A stretch of 47,657 bases of DNA from Deltaproteobacteria bacterium. Lineage in GTDB: Bacteria > Desulfobacterota > Desulfuromonadia > Geobacterales > JAJYBI01. The translations under genes were made by a program, and so were the position numbers. The DNA lies in the NCBI GenBank assembly GCA_021779095.1, contig JAJYBI010000028.1, forward strand, positions 1 through 47,657, given 5' to 3'. The notes under the pieces were generated by a model that ran no database searches, was not told the DNA's origin, and was given only the letters and a program-made list of their open reading frames with translations. Positions 7,904 to 16,697 of this stretch are shown in pieces. Position 1 is the stretch's first letter, and each line of letters begins with the position of its first letter.

Positions 7904-9646
7904 CTACTCGCCGTTTTTCTTCAGGTCCTTCAGCAGGTCCCCGAGGTTGGAGGTCGCCTGTCCCTGCGAACCGAGGTACTCGGCGATCTCCGCCTTCTCC
8001 ATCGCACTCTGGAGTGACTTGATGGAAAGGCCGATCTTGCGCTCGTCCGTATCGACGTTGATGACGACCGCTTCGAGTTCCGCATCGATCGTGGTGAATT
8101 CGCGGGGATTCGCCACCTTTTCCTGGGAAAGCTCGGAGACGTGCACCAGCCCTTCGATCCCCTCCTCCAGCTCAAGGAACACACCGAAATCGGTGATGGA
8201 GGTGACCTTGCCCTTCACCTTCGTACCGGGCCTGTACCTGACCGGGATCTCGGACCAGGGGTCGGCCTCCAGCTGCTTGATCCCGAGGGAGAGCCGCTCG
8301 TTGGCGACATCGATATTGAGCACCACCGCCTGGACGACCTGCCCCTTCGTGTACAGCTCGCCCGGGTGCTTGACCCGCTTCAGCCAGGAGATGTCCGACA
8401 CGTGCACGAGGCCGTCGATGCCGTCCTCGACGCCGATGAACATGCCGAAGTCGGTGATGTTCTTGATCTCGCCTTCGATCTTCGTCCCGACCGGGTACCG
8501 CTCGCCGATGATCGTCCAGGGGTTGACCTCGGTCTGCTTCAGGCCGAGGGAGATGCGCCGGCTGTCGGTATCCACGTTCAGCACGACGGTCTCCACCTCG
8601 TCGCCCACGGTGAGAATCTCGGAGGGATGACGCACCCTGCGGGTCCAGGACATCTCGGACACGTGCACGAGCCCTTCGACGCCGTCTTCGAGGGCGATGA
8701 ACGCACCGTATTCCGTCAGGCTGACCACCTTCCCCTTCACCCGCTCGCCCGCCGAGTAACGGTTGGCAATGGTGATCCAGGGGTCGGGCAGCGCCTGCTT
8801 CATCCCCAGGGAGATCTTTTCCTTCTCACGGTCGAACTTGAGCACGACCACCTTGACGGTATCGCCGACCTTGATCAGTTCGGACGGATGGCCGACGCGC
8901 CCCCAAGACATGTCGGTAACGTGGAGGAGACCGTCGATGCCGCCCAGGTCCACGAATGCGCCGTAATCGGTGATGTTCTTGACCACCCCTTCCAGCAGCT
9001 GACCTTCGGCAAGGACCGAAAGGGTTTCCAGACGGACCTTGTCGCGCTCCTCTTCCAGCAGCGCGCGCCGCGACAGCACGATGTTGCCACGCTTGCGGTT
9101 GAGCTTGATGATCTTGAAGGTGCCGGTAAGACCGACATACCGGTCGAGATTTCCGCCGGGACGAAGGTCCACCTGGGATGCGGGCAGGAATGCGGGAACG
9201 CCGATATCAACGGTCAGGCCACCCTTGACCTTGCCGGTGATCTTTCCTTCGATGGTGCCGCCTTCGCCGCCGGTTTCCGCAATGCGGTCCCAGATGAGCT
9301 GACGGTCGGCCTTTTTCTTCGAGAGGATGTAGTACCCCTGGCTGTTGGTCCCCCGCTCGAGGAACGCACTGACTTCGTCACCGATCTCAACGGTCACCTG
9401 CCCGTTCTCGTCCGTCAGCTCTGCGGTGGGAATGCACCCTTCCGCTTTTCTGCCGATATCCACAAGCACCAGATCCTGGGACACCTGTACGACCGTACCG
9501 GTCACCATCTCGCCCGACCTGGACTGCTTCATGCTGTCCTGCAGCAGCTCCGCAAACTCGTTGTGCTCCAGCTCCATCTCGTCGTCAATATTCATACGCC
9601 GGATCGGCGCATCGTTGCGAGTTGATCTGCCTTTGCTGTCATCCAT
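7904..9646 (-). CDS. rpsA: 30S ribosomal protein S1
   Basis: A 580-residue protein made of six S1 (OB-fold) RNA-binding domains. The last four are clear repeats with the pattern G-x-V-x-x-[IL]-x-[DE]-[FY]-G-[AV]-F-[IV]-x-[LV]-x-x-G-[IV]-[ED]-G-L-[LV]-H-V-[TS] and W...HP. The protein docks mRNA on the 30S subunit. The ATG at 9646 (MDDSKGRSTRNDA) was chosen because AGGGGGTG lies 9 bases upstream; the longer frame overlaps ispH. The acidic, charged N-terminal tail of about 50 residues before the first domain is typical of deltaproteobacteria. It sits between ispH and ihfB and may have its own promoter within the end of ispH. Confidence 0.96.
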   Translation of the reverse strand: MDDSKGRSTRNDAPIRRMNIDDEMELEHNEFAELLQDSMKQSRSGEMVTGTVVQVSQDLVLVDIGRKAEGCIPTAELTDENGQVTVEIGDEVSAFLERGTNSQGYYILSKKKADRQLIWDRIAETGGEGGTIEGKITGKVKGGLTVDIGVPAFLPASQVDLRPGGNLDRYVGLTGTFKIIKLNRKRGNIVLSRRALLEEERDKVRLETLSVLAEGQLLEGVVKNITDYGAFVDLGGIDGLLHVTDMSWGRVGHPSELIKVGDTVKVVVLKFDREKEKISLGMKQALPDPWITIANRYSAGERVKGKVVSLTEYGAFIALEDGVEGLVHVSEMSWTRRVRHPSEILTVGDEVETVVLNVDTDSRRISLGLKQTEVNPWTIIGERYPVGTKIEGEIKNITDFGMFIGVEDGIDGLVHVSDISWLKRVKHPGELYTKGQVVQAVVLNIDVANERLSLGIKQLEADPWSEIPVRYRPGTKVKGKVTSITDFGVFLELEEGIEGLVHVSELSQEKVANPREFTTIDAELEAVVINVDTDERKIGLSIKSLQSAMEKAEIAEYLGSQGQATSNLGDLLKDLKKNGE

Positions 9647-9689
9647 GTTAGAAACACCCCCTGATATTGTCGTCCCAAAAAACCCGCTT

Positions 9690-9717
9690 AATGTAGCATA
9701 CTCTCTTAAAATTTCAA
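9690..9717 (-). promoter_or_regulatory. candidate internal promoter for rpsA
   Basis: On the minus strand, TTGAAA (9717-9712) and TACATT (9695-9690) are spaced 16 bases apart, overlapping the ispH stop. The start would be about 40 bases before the rpsA ATG. A separate promoter is plausible for a highly expressed ribosomal gene. Confidence 0.42.
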
Positions 9718-10562
9718 GGATTTTTATCCCGGTTGATTTCCCCGATCTTGCCCATGACCTCATCGATCAGCCATTTCGGGGTTGATGCCCCCGCCGTGAC
9801 GCCGACTTTATCCACATTTTCGAACCATGCGGCGTTGAGCTGCTCCGCCGTCTCCAGGTGATAGGTCCGGGGAAGAAGCTCGGCGCAGACCTCGGCAAGC
9901 CGCTTGGTATTCGCGCTGTTGTAGCCGCCGATCACGATCATGCAATCCACCTGCTTGGCAAGCTCCTTGGCCTCCTCCTGGCGTACCGCCGTCGCATCGC
10001 AGATCGTGTTGAATACGCGGATCTCGTTGCCGCGCTGCAGACATTCGAGCACCACGTTCTTGAGGGTCTCGAACGACTGGGTCGTCTGGGCGACGACCCC
10101 GATCTTTCCCATGCGCGGGAGACGGGACGCCTCCTCGCCGTTGCCGATGACGAAGACCTTGCCGGTGGCGTAGGAGACGATACCCTGCACCTCGGGATGG
10201 TCCGCATCGCCGACCACCACCACGTCGTACCCCGCCTGGGACAGGCTCTTCACGTGCTCCTGGGCCTTCTTGACGAAGGGACAGGTGGCGTCGACGACCT
10301 CCAGCTCCCTGCGGATCGCTTCTTCCAGCTCCTCCGAGGCGACCCCGTGGGAGCGGATGATGATGGTGCCGTCGTGGAGCCCGGAGAGGTCCTGCCGGAC
10401 CTTCACCCCCATCTCTTCCAGCTTCTGCACCACCTGGGGCGAATGGATGATCGGGCCGAGGGTAAAGGTATCCCCCCCCTTGTTGGCCGCTTCGAACGCC
10501 ATCTGGGTCGCCCGCTTCACCCCGAAGCAGAAGCCGGCGCGCTTGGCAAGTATGATTTCCAT
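9714..10562 (-). CDS. ispH: 4-hydroxy-3-methylbut-2-enyl diphosphate reductase IspH
   Basis: Last enzyme of the MEP isoprenoid pathway, turning HMBPP into IPP and DMAPP with a 4Fe-4S cluster. The 282-residue length is normal. The three cluster cysteines are visible: Cys12 in RAGFCFGVKRA, Cys94 in VDATCPFVKKAQ and Cys188 in NTICDATAVRQ. Substrate-binding motifs IIRSHGV, AQTTQSFETL and GGYNSANTKRL are present. The ATG at 10562 has GGGAG 6 bases away; a GTG at 10568 is possible. It lies 19 bases after cmk, in the usual cmk-ispH-rpsA order. Confidence 0.96.
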   Translation of the reverse strand: MEIILAKRAGFCFGVKRATQMAFEAANKGGDTFTLGPIIHSPQVVQKLEEMGVKVRQDLSGLHDGTIIIRSHGVASEELEEAIRRELEVVDATCPFVKKAQEHVKSLSQAGYDVVVVGDADHPEVQGIVSYATGKVFVIGNGEEASRLPRMGKIGVVAQTTQSFETLKNVVLECLQRGNEIRVFNTICDATAVRQEEAKELAKQVDCMIVIGGYNSANTKRLAEVCAELLPRTYHLETAEQLNAAWFENVDKVGVTAGASTPKWLIDEVMGKIGEINRDKNP

Positions 10563-10581
10563 GAACACTCCCGACCGGCCG

Positions 10582-11268
10582 TCAGCCGGTTTCCGTCAGT
10601 TTGTCGTTGACCGTTTTTACCATCAGGTCGAGGACCTCTTCGATGGACATGCCGGTCGAATCGATATCGATCGCATCCGCGGCACGGCGAAGCGGTGCAT
10701 GCTCACGCTCTTCGTCCTGCCGGTCGCGCCGGACGACGTCCGCGATGGTATCTTCCAGCGACTGCGTTTCCCCCTTGGCCTGCAGTTCGAGAAAGCGCCG
10801 GCGCCCCCGCTCCCCGGCGGTTGCGGAGAGGAAGAACTTCACCTCGGCATGGGGAAAGACCACCGTCCCGATGTCCCGCCCCTCCAGAATGACCCCGCCC
10901 AGCCGTCCCATCTGGCGCTGTTGCTCCAGCATGCAGTCCCGCACCCCCTTCCGGGCGGAGACGCTGGAGGTGAGGAGGCTGATCTCCGGCGTCCGGATCT
11001 CGCCGGACACATCCTCGCCGTTCAAAAGCACCCGGCAGGCATCGCCGGTACGTTCGAACGTGATGGCGCAGCCCCGGCAGAGCTCCGTCAGGGACCGTTC
11101 GTCGTCAACGGAGATGCCGGCGCGACGGGCAGCCAGGGCCACGGTCCGGAACATGGCACCCGTATCGATATGGATATAGCCGAGCCGTTCGGCCAGAAGC
11201 CGCGTGATGGTACTCTTGCCGGCGCCCGACGGTCCGTCGATGGCGATGATCAGGCCGTTCTTCCCCAT
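10582..11268 (-). CDS. cmk: cytidylate kinase Cmk
   Basis: Phosphorylates CMP/dCMP using ATP. The 228-residue protein has the Walker A loop IAIDGPSGAGKSTITRLLA near the N-terminus, IHIDTGAMFRTVAL for nucleotide binding, the GRDIGTVVFPHAEVKFFL strand and the lid region VRRDRQDEEREHAPLRRA. The ATG at 11268 is the conventional start. A GTG at 11280 would overlap the aroA stop as GTGA and could be the real, coupled start, adding four residues (VSVA). It lies between aroA and ispH. Confidence 0.95.
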   Translation of the reverse strand: MGKNGLIIAIDGPSGAGKSTITRLLAERLGYIHIDTGAMFRTVALAARRAGISVDDERSLTELCRGCAITFERTGDACRVLLNGEDVSGEIRTPEISLLTSSVSARKGVRDCMLEQQRQMGRLGGVILEGRDIGTVVFPHAEVKFFLSATAGERGRRRFLELQAKGETQSLEDTIADVVRRDRQDEEREHAPLRRAADAIDIDSTGMSIEEVLDLMVKTVNDKLTETG

Positions 11269-11276
11269 CGCTACGC

Positions 11277-12566
11277 TCACCGCTCGGCCACCGTTTCCAG
11301 AAGCGGCAGGAAGGTCGGGAAGGAGGTGGCGATGCACTCGGCATCGTCCACCGTGACGTCGCCGGCGGCGGCCAGCCCGGCGATGAGCATGGACATGGCG
11401 ATGCGGTGGTCGCCGAAGCTTTCGGCGGCACATCCCTGCAGCTGCCCGACGCCATCCAGCTCCATTCCGTCCTCCGTCTCGGTCACCGTCACGCCGGCCC
11501 GCCTGAGGTTCGTCGCCATGGCGGCAATCCGGTCGGTCTCCTTCACCCGCAACTCCCGGGCATCGCGCAGCACCGTCCGCCCCTCGGCCAGGGCCGCGGC
11601 GACGCTGATGACCGGGAACTCGTCGATGGCCCGGGGGACCACGTCGCCGCCGATCTCGATCCCTTTCAGGCGCGAATGGCGGACCAGCAGGTCGGCCACC
11701 GGCTCACCGGACACCTCCCGCTGGTCGACCAGTTCGATGGAGCCCCCCATGGCGGTCAGGATATCGATGATACCGGTACGGGTGGGATTGACCCCTACCC
11801 CCCTGATGAGGAGTTCGGCCCCCGGCACGATCAGCGCGGCGACGATGAAGAACGCCGCGGAGGAGATGTCGCCGGGCACCAGGATCTCGCGGCCGGAAAG
11901 CTCGCTGCCGCCGCGGACCGTGACGGTGGTCCCGCCGGCCTCGATCGCGGCGCCGAAATAGCGAAACATCCGCTCCGAATGGTCCCGGGAGAGGTGCGGC
12001 TCGTGCACCGTCGTGGCACCGTCGGCGTACAGTCCGGCCAGCATGAGGGCCGACTTGACCTGGGCGCTGGCGACCCGGGAGCTGTACTCGGTGCCGGCGA
12101 GCCCCGTGCCGACGATCGCCAGAGGCGCCTTGTCCCCCCCCGCCCGGCCGTAGATGGTCGCCCCCATGCGTGACAGGGGCTCGAGCACCCGTTTCATGGG
12201 GCGCTTGCGCAGATACTGGTCGCCGGTCAGCACGGAGAAGAAACGCTGCCCCGCCAAAAGCCCGGTCATGAGCCGCATGGAGGTGCCGGAGTTGCCGCAG
12301 TCGAGGATGTCCGTCGGCTCTTCAAGGCCATGGAGCCCCTTCCCCTGGATGCGGAGGGTCTCACCGTCGTCGGCCACGGCAACCCCCATGGCGCGGAAGG
12401 CGTTGAGGGTGGCGATATTGTCCTCGCCCCGCAGGAACCCGCGCACCACCGTCTCGCCCCGGGCGATGGAGCCGAGCATGATGGAACGGTGTGAGATGGA
12501 TTTGTCGCCGGGAACGGTGATCTCGCCCCGCAGCGTCCTGGCTGGCTGTACGGTATATGCGTGCAC
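11277..12566 (-). CDS. aroA: 3-phosphoshikimate 1-carboxyvinyltransferase (EPSP synthase)
   Basis: Sixth shikimate-pathway step, joining shikimate 3-phosphate and PEP. The 429-residue protein has VPGDKSISHRSIMLGSIARG at the N-terminus with the PEP/S3P-binding Lys and Arg, the LDCGNSGTSMRLMTGLLAGQ signature, and GDHRIAMSMLIAGLAA near the end. It lies 42 bases after tyrA and just before cmk. With pheA and tyrA it places the chorismate branch under one transcript. Confidence 0.97.
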   Translation of the reverse strand: MHAYTVQPARTLRGEITVPGDKSISHRSIMLGSIARGETVVRGFLRGEDNIATLNAFRAMGVAVADDGETLRIQGKGLHGLEEPTDILDCGNSGTSMRLMTGLLAGQRFFSVLTGDQYLRKRPMKRVLEPLSRMGATIYGRAGGDKAPLAIVGTGLAGTEYSSRVASAQVKSALMLAGLYADGATTVHEPHLSRDHSERMFRYFGAAIEAGGTTVTVRGGSELSGREILVPGDISSAAFFIVAALIVPGAELLIRGVGVNPTRTGIIDILTAMGGSIELVDQREVSGEPVADLLVRHSRLKGIEIGGDVVPRAIDEFPVISVAAALAEGRTVLRDARELRVKETDRIAAMATNLRRAGVTVTETEDGMELDGVGQLQGCAAESFGDHRIAMSMLIAGLAAAGDVTVDDAECIATSFPTFLPLLETVAER

Positions 12567-12608
12567 GATCGACTCCTTGATTGCGGTTCGCCACGTTTGT
12601 GGGCAGGC

Positions 12609-13496
12609 CTACGCCGGCGGCATCTCACTGCGGATATCCGCGATTCCGTCGCGTTGCTCCTTCGAACGGGTAAAAAAGGTGCGGAGACCGTCACCGTCCC
12701 CCCGTTCGACGAGCGCGCGCAGTTCGGCAAAATACCGGGCGAAGATATCCATCATCTCCAGGATGCCGTCCCGGTTCATGAGGGCGATGTCGCGCCACAT
12801 GGCCGGATCGGACGAGGCGATGCGGGTGAAATCCCTGAACCCGCCGGCCGAATAGTGGAGGATGCTCTCGTTGAACCGGTCGTAGCCGCCGACGGCGTTC
12901 ACCAGGCTGTAGGCGACCATGTGCGGCAGATGGGAGACCGCCGCGAGCACCCGGTCGTGCTTCTCCACGTCCATCAGCACGACCTCGCTGCCGGCCAGCT
13001 CCCACATCCGCACGACCTTGTCGAGGGCCTCCCGGTCCGTGGCCGGCGTCGGGGTGACGATGCAGCGGCGCCCGCGGTACAGGGTCGCGAAGGCGGCCTC
13101 AACTCCCGACTGCTCCGTCCCGGCGATGGGATGGCCGCCAACGAAATGCGTGCCGGGCGGCATGAGCCGCTCGCAGGCTGCCACGATCTCCTCCTTGACG
13201 CTGCCGCCGTCGGTGACGACACAGCCCGGCGCAAGATGGGAAGCGATGGCGGCAAGCACCGAAGGGATGGAACAGACGGGGGTGGCGAGAAAGACCAGAT
13301 CGGCGCCGTCGACGCCGACTGCAGGATCGGTGGTGTACCGGTCGATGACTCCAAGCTCCACGCCGCGGCGCAGGTTTGCCTCACCCCGTCCGACGCCGAC
13401 GATCTCGCCGACCGCTCCCCGCTCACGGAGAATCCGGGCGAGGGAACCGCCGATAAGGCCGACACCTATGACTGTCAACCGCCGGATGAGCGGCAT
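12609..13496 (-). CDS. tyrA: prephenate/arogenate dehydrogenase TyrA
   Basis: NAD(P)-dependent oxidative decarboxylation of prephenate (or arogenate) on the way to tyrosine. The 295-residue protein starts MPLIRRLTVIGVGLIGGSLA with the Rossmann GxGxxG, then VFLATPV, VTDGGSVKEEIV, FVGGHPIAGTEQSG with the catalytic His, and a helical C-terminal domain (HDRVLAAVSHLPHMVAYSL). There is no chorismate mutase or ACT domain; the mutase is fused to pheA instead. The ATG at 13496 was chosen for its fit to the family N-terminus and a GAGAGG upstream. It lies 59 bases after pheA. Confidence 0.95.
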   Translation of the reverse strand: MPLIRRLTVIGVGLIGGSLARILRERGAVGEIVGVGRGEANLRRGVELGVIDRYTTDPAVGVDGADLVFLATPVCSIPSVLAAIASHLAPGCVVTDGGSVKEEIVAACERLMPPGTHFVGGHPIAGTEQSGVEAAFATLYRGRRCIVTPTPATDREALDKVVRMWELAGSEVVLMDVEKHDRVLAAVSHLPHMVAYSLVNAVGGYDRFNESILHYSAGGFRDFTRIASSDPAMWRDIALMNRDGILEMMDIFARYFAELRALVERGDGDGLRTFFTRSKEQRDGIADIRSEMPPA

Positions 13497-13555
13497 ACCT
13501 GAAACCTCTCGGAACTGGGATCGGGGGCAACGGCACCAACGGCCGTTACGGGATG

Positions 13556-14632
13556 CTACCGCGCCTTCGGATATGCCCCCAGCACCTTCACGAACTGGCA
13601 GCACTGCTTGAGATCCTCCACCGCCTCGGCAACGACAGGATCGGAGATATGGCCGGCAAGATCGAGAAAGAACACGTATTCCCATGCCTTTTTCTTCATG
13701 GGGCGCGATTCGATCTTGGAGAGATTGATCCCGCGCTTGGCGAACGGCTCCAGCATCCGGTACAGGATACCCACCTCGTCCTTGACGGCGAACATGAGGG
13801 TCGTCTTGTCGCTCCCGCTCCGCTCGGCGCTCTTCTTGCCGACCACGAGAAAGCGGGTGAAGTTGTTGACCTGGTCCTCGATCCGCTTGCGGACCACCTT
13901 CAGCCCGTACATGCTTGCCGCAAGCTCGCCCGCCACGGCCGCCGCTGTCTCGTCCTCCGCCACCATCTGGGCGGCTACGGCAGTGGAAGCCACATCGACC
14001 AGCGGCACGTCCGGCAGGTTCTCGCCCAGCCACGTACGACACTGGGCAAGGGGCTGGGGATGGGAGAAGACCTTCCGGATATCCTCCATGCGACCGGTAC
14101 GGGACAAGAGGTCGTGATGCACCTCCAGCAGCACCTCGGCATCGATCTTGAGCTCGCTCTCCATGAACATGTCGAGCGTGTAGGAGATCACCCCTTCGGT
14201 GGAGTTCTCCACCGGCACGACGCCGTAGGTCGCATTCCCCTTCTCCACCGCCTCGAACACCGCGGGAATGGACTTCTGGGGAACCAGTTCGGCGGAATAG
14301 CCGAACTGGCGCATGGCGGCCAGATGGCTGAACGTCGCCTTCGGACCGAGGAACGCCACCTTTATGGGGGCTTCAAGGGAAAGTGATGCGGAAATGATCT
14401 CGCGGAAAACACTCCGCAACCCTTCATTGGGGAAAGGGCCGGGGTTCCGGGCGGTCAGGCGTTCGTAGATCTCACGCTCCCTGCCGGGGACATGGAACTC
14501 TTCCTGCCTGGCGGCCTTCAGCCTGCCGACGTCGACAACCAGTGCTGCCCGTTCATTCAACAGGTCCAGAATGCGGTCGTCGATGGCATCGATAGACTTG
14601 CGCAATCCGTGCAGCGTCTTCGCTTCGGACAA
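13556..14632 (-). CDS. pheA: bifunctional chorismate mutase / prephenate dehydratase (P-protein)
   Basis: A 358-residue two-step enzyme towards phenylalanine. Residues 1-85 are an AroQ-type chorismate mutase (LRKSIDAIDDRILDLLNERA). Residues 92-270 are the dehydratase (VAFLGPKATFSHLAA, GVVPVENSTEGVI, and NNFTRFLVVG with the catalytic Thr-Arg-Phe). The end is an ACT domain for phenylalanine feedback (ESRPMKKKAWEYVFFLDL). The start is TTG at 14632, with AGGAG 6 bases upstream; no ATG or GTG fits. It is first in the pheA-tyrA-aroA-cmk-ispH-rpsA-ihfB string. Confidence 0.96.
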   Translation of the reverse strand: MSEAKTLHGLRKSIDAIDDRILDLLNERAALVVDVGRLKAARQEEFHVPGREREIYERLTARNPGPFPNEGLRSVFREIISASLSLEAPIKVAFLGPKATFSHLAAMRQFGYSAELVPQKSIPAVFEAVEKGNATYGVVPVENSTEGVISYTLDMFMESELKIDAEVLLEVHHDLLSRTGRMEDIRKVFSHPQPLAQCRTWLGENLPDVPLVDVASTAVAAQMVAEDETAAAVAGELAASMYGLKVVRKRIEDQVNNFTRFLVVGKKSAERSGSDKTTLMFAVKDEVGILYRMLEPFAKRGINLSKIESRPMKKKAWEYVFFLDLAGHISDPVVAEAVEDLKQCCQFVKVLGAYPKAR

Positions 14633-14678
14633 GATATCTCCTGGGGAGGGGGGATGGTGACACCGTGGAGGGAGCTAA

Positions 14679-14705
14679 TCTATAGCATGGAACCGCAAAA
14701 TGCAA
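14679..14705 (-). promoter_or_regulatory. candidate promoter of the pheA operon
   Basis: On the minus strand a TATAGA box (14684-14679) is preceded by TG in the extended -10 position. A weak TTGCAT (14705-14700) lies 15 bases upstream. The start would fall about 40 bases before the pheA TTG. The spacing is short, so the extended -10 carries most of the case. Confidence 0.35.
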
Positions 14706-14742
14706 ACGTTTTTTCCGGCATTACCGGCGCAGACGGGGAGCT

Positions 14743-16671
14743 CTACCGCATGCAGACGCGCCTGATTTCATGAATATCCGTCATCCCCTGCAGAACCTTG
14801 AGGATACCGTCCTGACGCAGCGTTACCATGCCGTCGGCAACGGCCTGCCTCCGCACCACCTCGGTATCCTCCCGCCTCTTGACAAGCGCCTTGATCGTAT
14901 CGGTACATTCAAGAAGCTCGTGAATACCGACACGACCACGGTAGCCGGTACCGGAGCACCGACCGCAGCCGACGGGGCGTGCGAGGGTCAGCTCGGACTT
15001 TCGTTTCGCATCTCCACCGAACAGCGTTCCACCATATTCCAGCTCAAGGTCTTCCAGCTCCTGGGGGGTGGGACGATAGCTCTCCTTGCAGTCGTCACAC
15101 AGGGTCCGCGCGAGCCTCTGGGCGAGGATGCAGAGGAGCGAATCGGAAAAACTGAACGGATCGATCCCCATCTCCAGGAGCCGGATGATGGTTTCCGCGG
15201 CCGAGTTGGTATGCAGGGTCGACAGTACCAGGTGACCGGTCAGGGACGCCTCGATGGCGATGACCGCCGTTTCCTCGTCCCGCATCTCCCCCACGAGGAT
15301 GATATCGGGGTCGAGTCGCAGGAAGGAACGGAGCACAGCCGGGAAGGTAAAGCCGATGCGGGGGTTCACCTGTACCTGCCGGAGCCCCTTCTGGGTGATC
15401 TCCACCGGGTCCTCGGCGGTCCAGATCTTCACTTCGGGCTTGTTGATATTTGCGACGGCGGAATGGAGCGTCGTGGTCTTGCCGGACCCCGTCGGGCCGA
15501 CGACGAGGATGAGTCCGTGGGGGTTCCGGATGCACCGGTCGAATATCTGTGCATTCCGCTCCGTGAATCCCAGCTTGTCGAAGGAGACAGGCTCTCCGGA
15601 ATTGAGCAGACGGATGACCACATCCTCCAGATTCCCCGCCGTCGGCATGGTGGCGATACGCAGCTCGACGTCCACCGGTGCAAACTTCTTGAAGTTGATC
15701 TTGCCGTCCTGCGGCCGCCGGCGCTCGGCGATATCCAGGTCCGCCATGATCTTGATCCGGGACGGAATGGCATACTTGTACTTGTAGGGGATGCGCTGGT
15801 AGACCTTGCACCGACCGTCCACCCGCATCCGCACCACCACGTCCGCCTTGCCGGGATACGGTTCGATATGTACGTCTGACGCGTTGTTGCGGTATGCGTC
15901 GTAGATGATCTTGTTGACCAGCTTGACGATGACACTGTCCTTCTCCGTTACCTTCTTGACCTCTTCGTCGATATCCGGTTCGTCGAACACCGATGTTCCG
16001 CTGAGGATCTCGCCGATACTGTCGGCGATCTCCAGGTCGAGTTCTTCCGGCTGTGCGGGCGCCGCCGCAGCCACCTTGTACAGGCGCTGCTGGGCAAGGA
16101 CAATTTCACTTTCCGGGGCGATGACCGGAATGATGCGCATCCGGATCGACGCACCCAGGTCCCGAAGCTCGGTGTGGGTGAGCGGCGAGACCATGGCAAG
16201 GGTCAGGGTACTGCCGATCTTGGAGATGGGAACGAGGCGCTGCTTCTGGGCGTAGCTCGCATTGATGTATCGGGCAAGCTCCGGCTCGATCACGAGGGTA
16301 TTGATATGGACGAAGGCGAGGTCGTACTGGAGGGCGATGGCCTTCGACAACTGCTCTTCGTTCAGGAACCGCAGACGGATCAGCGCCTTTTCGAAGGAGA
16401 TGTTGTCGCGCTGGGCGGTTTCGCGGGCCTGGGCGATACGCCCCTCTTCGAGCAGCTTCTCCTTGAGGAGGATCGACGCCAGCTTCTGCCGTTTCCCCTT
16501 CCGTTCGAGCACATCGCTGAGATCGACTTCCCCCAGGAAACCGAGCTTGCACAGGAGCTGCCCAACCGTCTGATCGGGAAACACCTTCTGCAGATCAAGC
16601 GCTTCCTGCAGCTGTTGCGCCGTTATCAACCCCTGCTCGATGAGTATTTCGCCAATCCGTTTTTCCTGCAT
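14743..16671 (-). CDS. GspE/PilB-type assembly ATPase
   Basis: A 642-residue ATPase of the type II secretion / type IV pilus assembly family. The N-terminus (MQEKRIGEILIEQGLITAQQ) and residues about 60-160 form two MshEN-type domains, which in relatives bind c-di-GMP. The motor domain shows Walker A VGPTGSGKTTT near residue 390, the Asp box, Walker B with RLDPDIILVGEMRD near 460, the His box HLVLSTLHTN, and two CxxC pairs (CDDC, CGRC) for zinc near 527 and 572. No inner-membrane platform, pilin or peptidase gene is adjacent. It follows the LysM gene by 26 bases. Whether it powers a pilus, a T2SS or something else cannot be told here. Confidence 0.9.
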   Translation of the reverse strand: MQEKRIGEILIEQGLITAQQLQEALDLQKVFPDQTVGQLLCKLGFLGEVDLSDVLERKGKRQKLASILLKEKLLEEGRIAQARETAQRDNISFEKALIRLRFLNEEQLSKAIALQYDLAFVHINTLVIEPELARYINASYAQKQRLVPISKIGSTLTLAMVSPLTHTELRDLGASIRMRIIPVIAPESEIVLAQQRLYKVAAAAPAQPEELDLEIADSIGEILSGTSVFDEPDIDEEVKKVTEKDSVIVKLVNKIIYDAYRNNASDVHIEPYPGKADVVVRMRVDGRCKVYQRIPYKYKYAIPSRIKIMADLDIAERRRPQDGKINFKKFAPVDVELRIATMPTAGNLEDVVIRLLNSGEPVSFDKLGFTERNAQIFDRCIRNPHGLILVVGPTGSGKTTTLHSAVANINKPEVKIWTAEDPVEITQKGLRQVQVNPRIGFTFPAVLRSFLRLDPDIILVGEMRDEETAVIAIEASLTGHLVLSTLHTNSAAETIIRLLEMGIDPFSFSDSLLCILAQRLARTLCDDCKESYRPTPQELEDLELEYGGTLFGGDAKRKSELTLARPVGCGRCSGTGYRGRVGIHELLECTDTIKALVKRREDTEVVRRQAVADGMVTLRQDGILKVLQGMTDIHEIRRVCMR

Positions 16672-16697
16672 CCGTTCCGTTCTCCAGAGAATCGGGA

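Noticed and set aside
13497..14042. Extension of the tyrA frame into pheA
   Set aside because: The extra 182 codons overlap pheA in another frame and show no dehydrogenase similarity; the Rossmann start at 13496 is clear.
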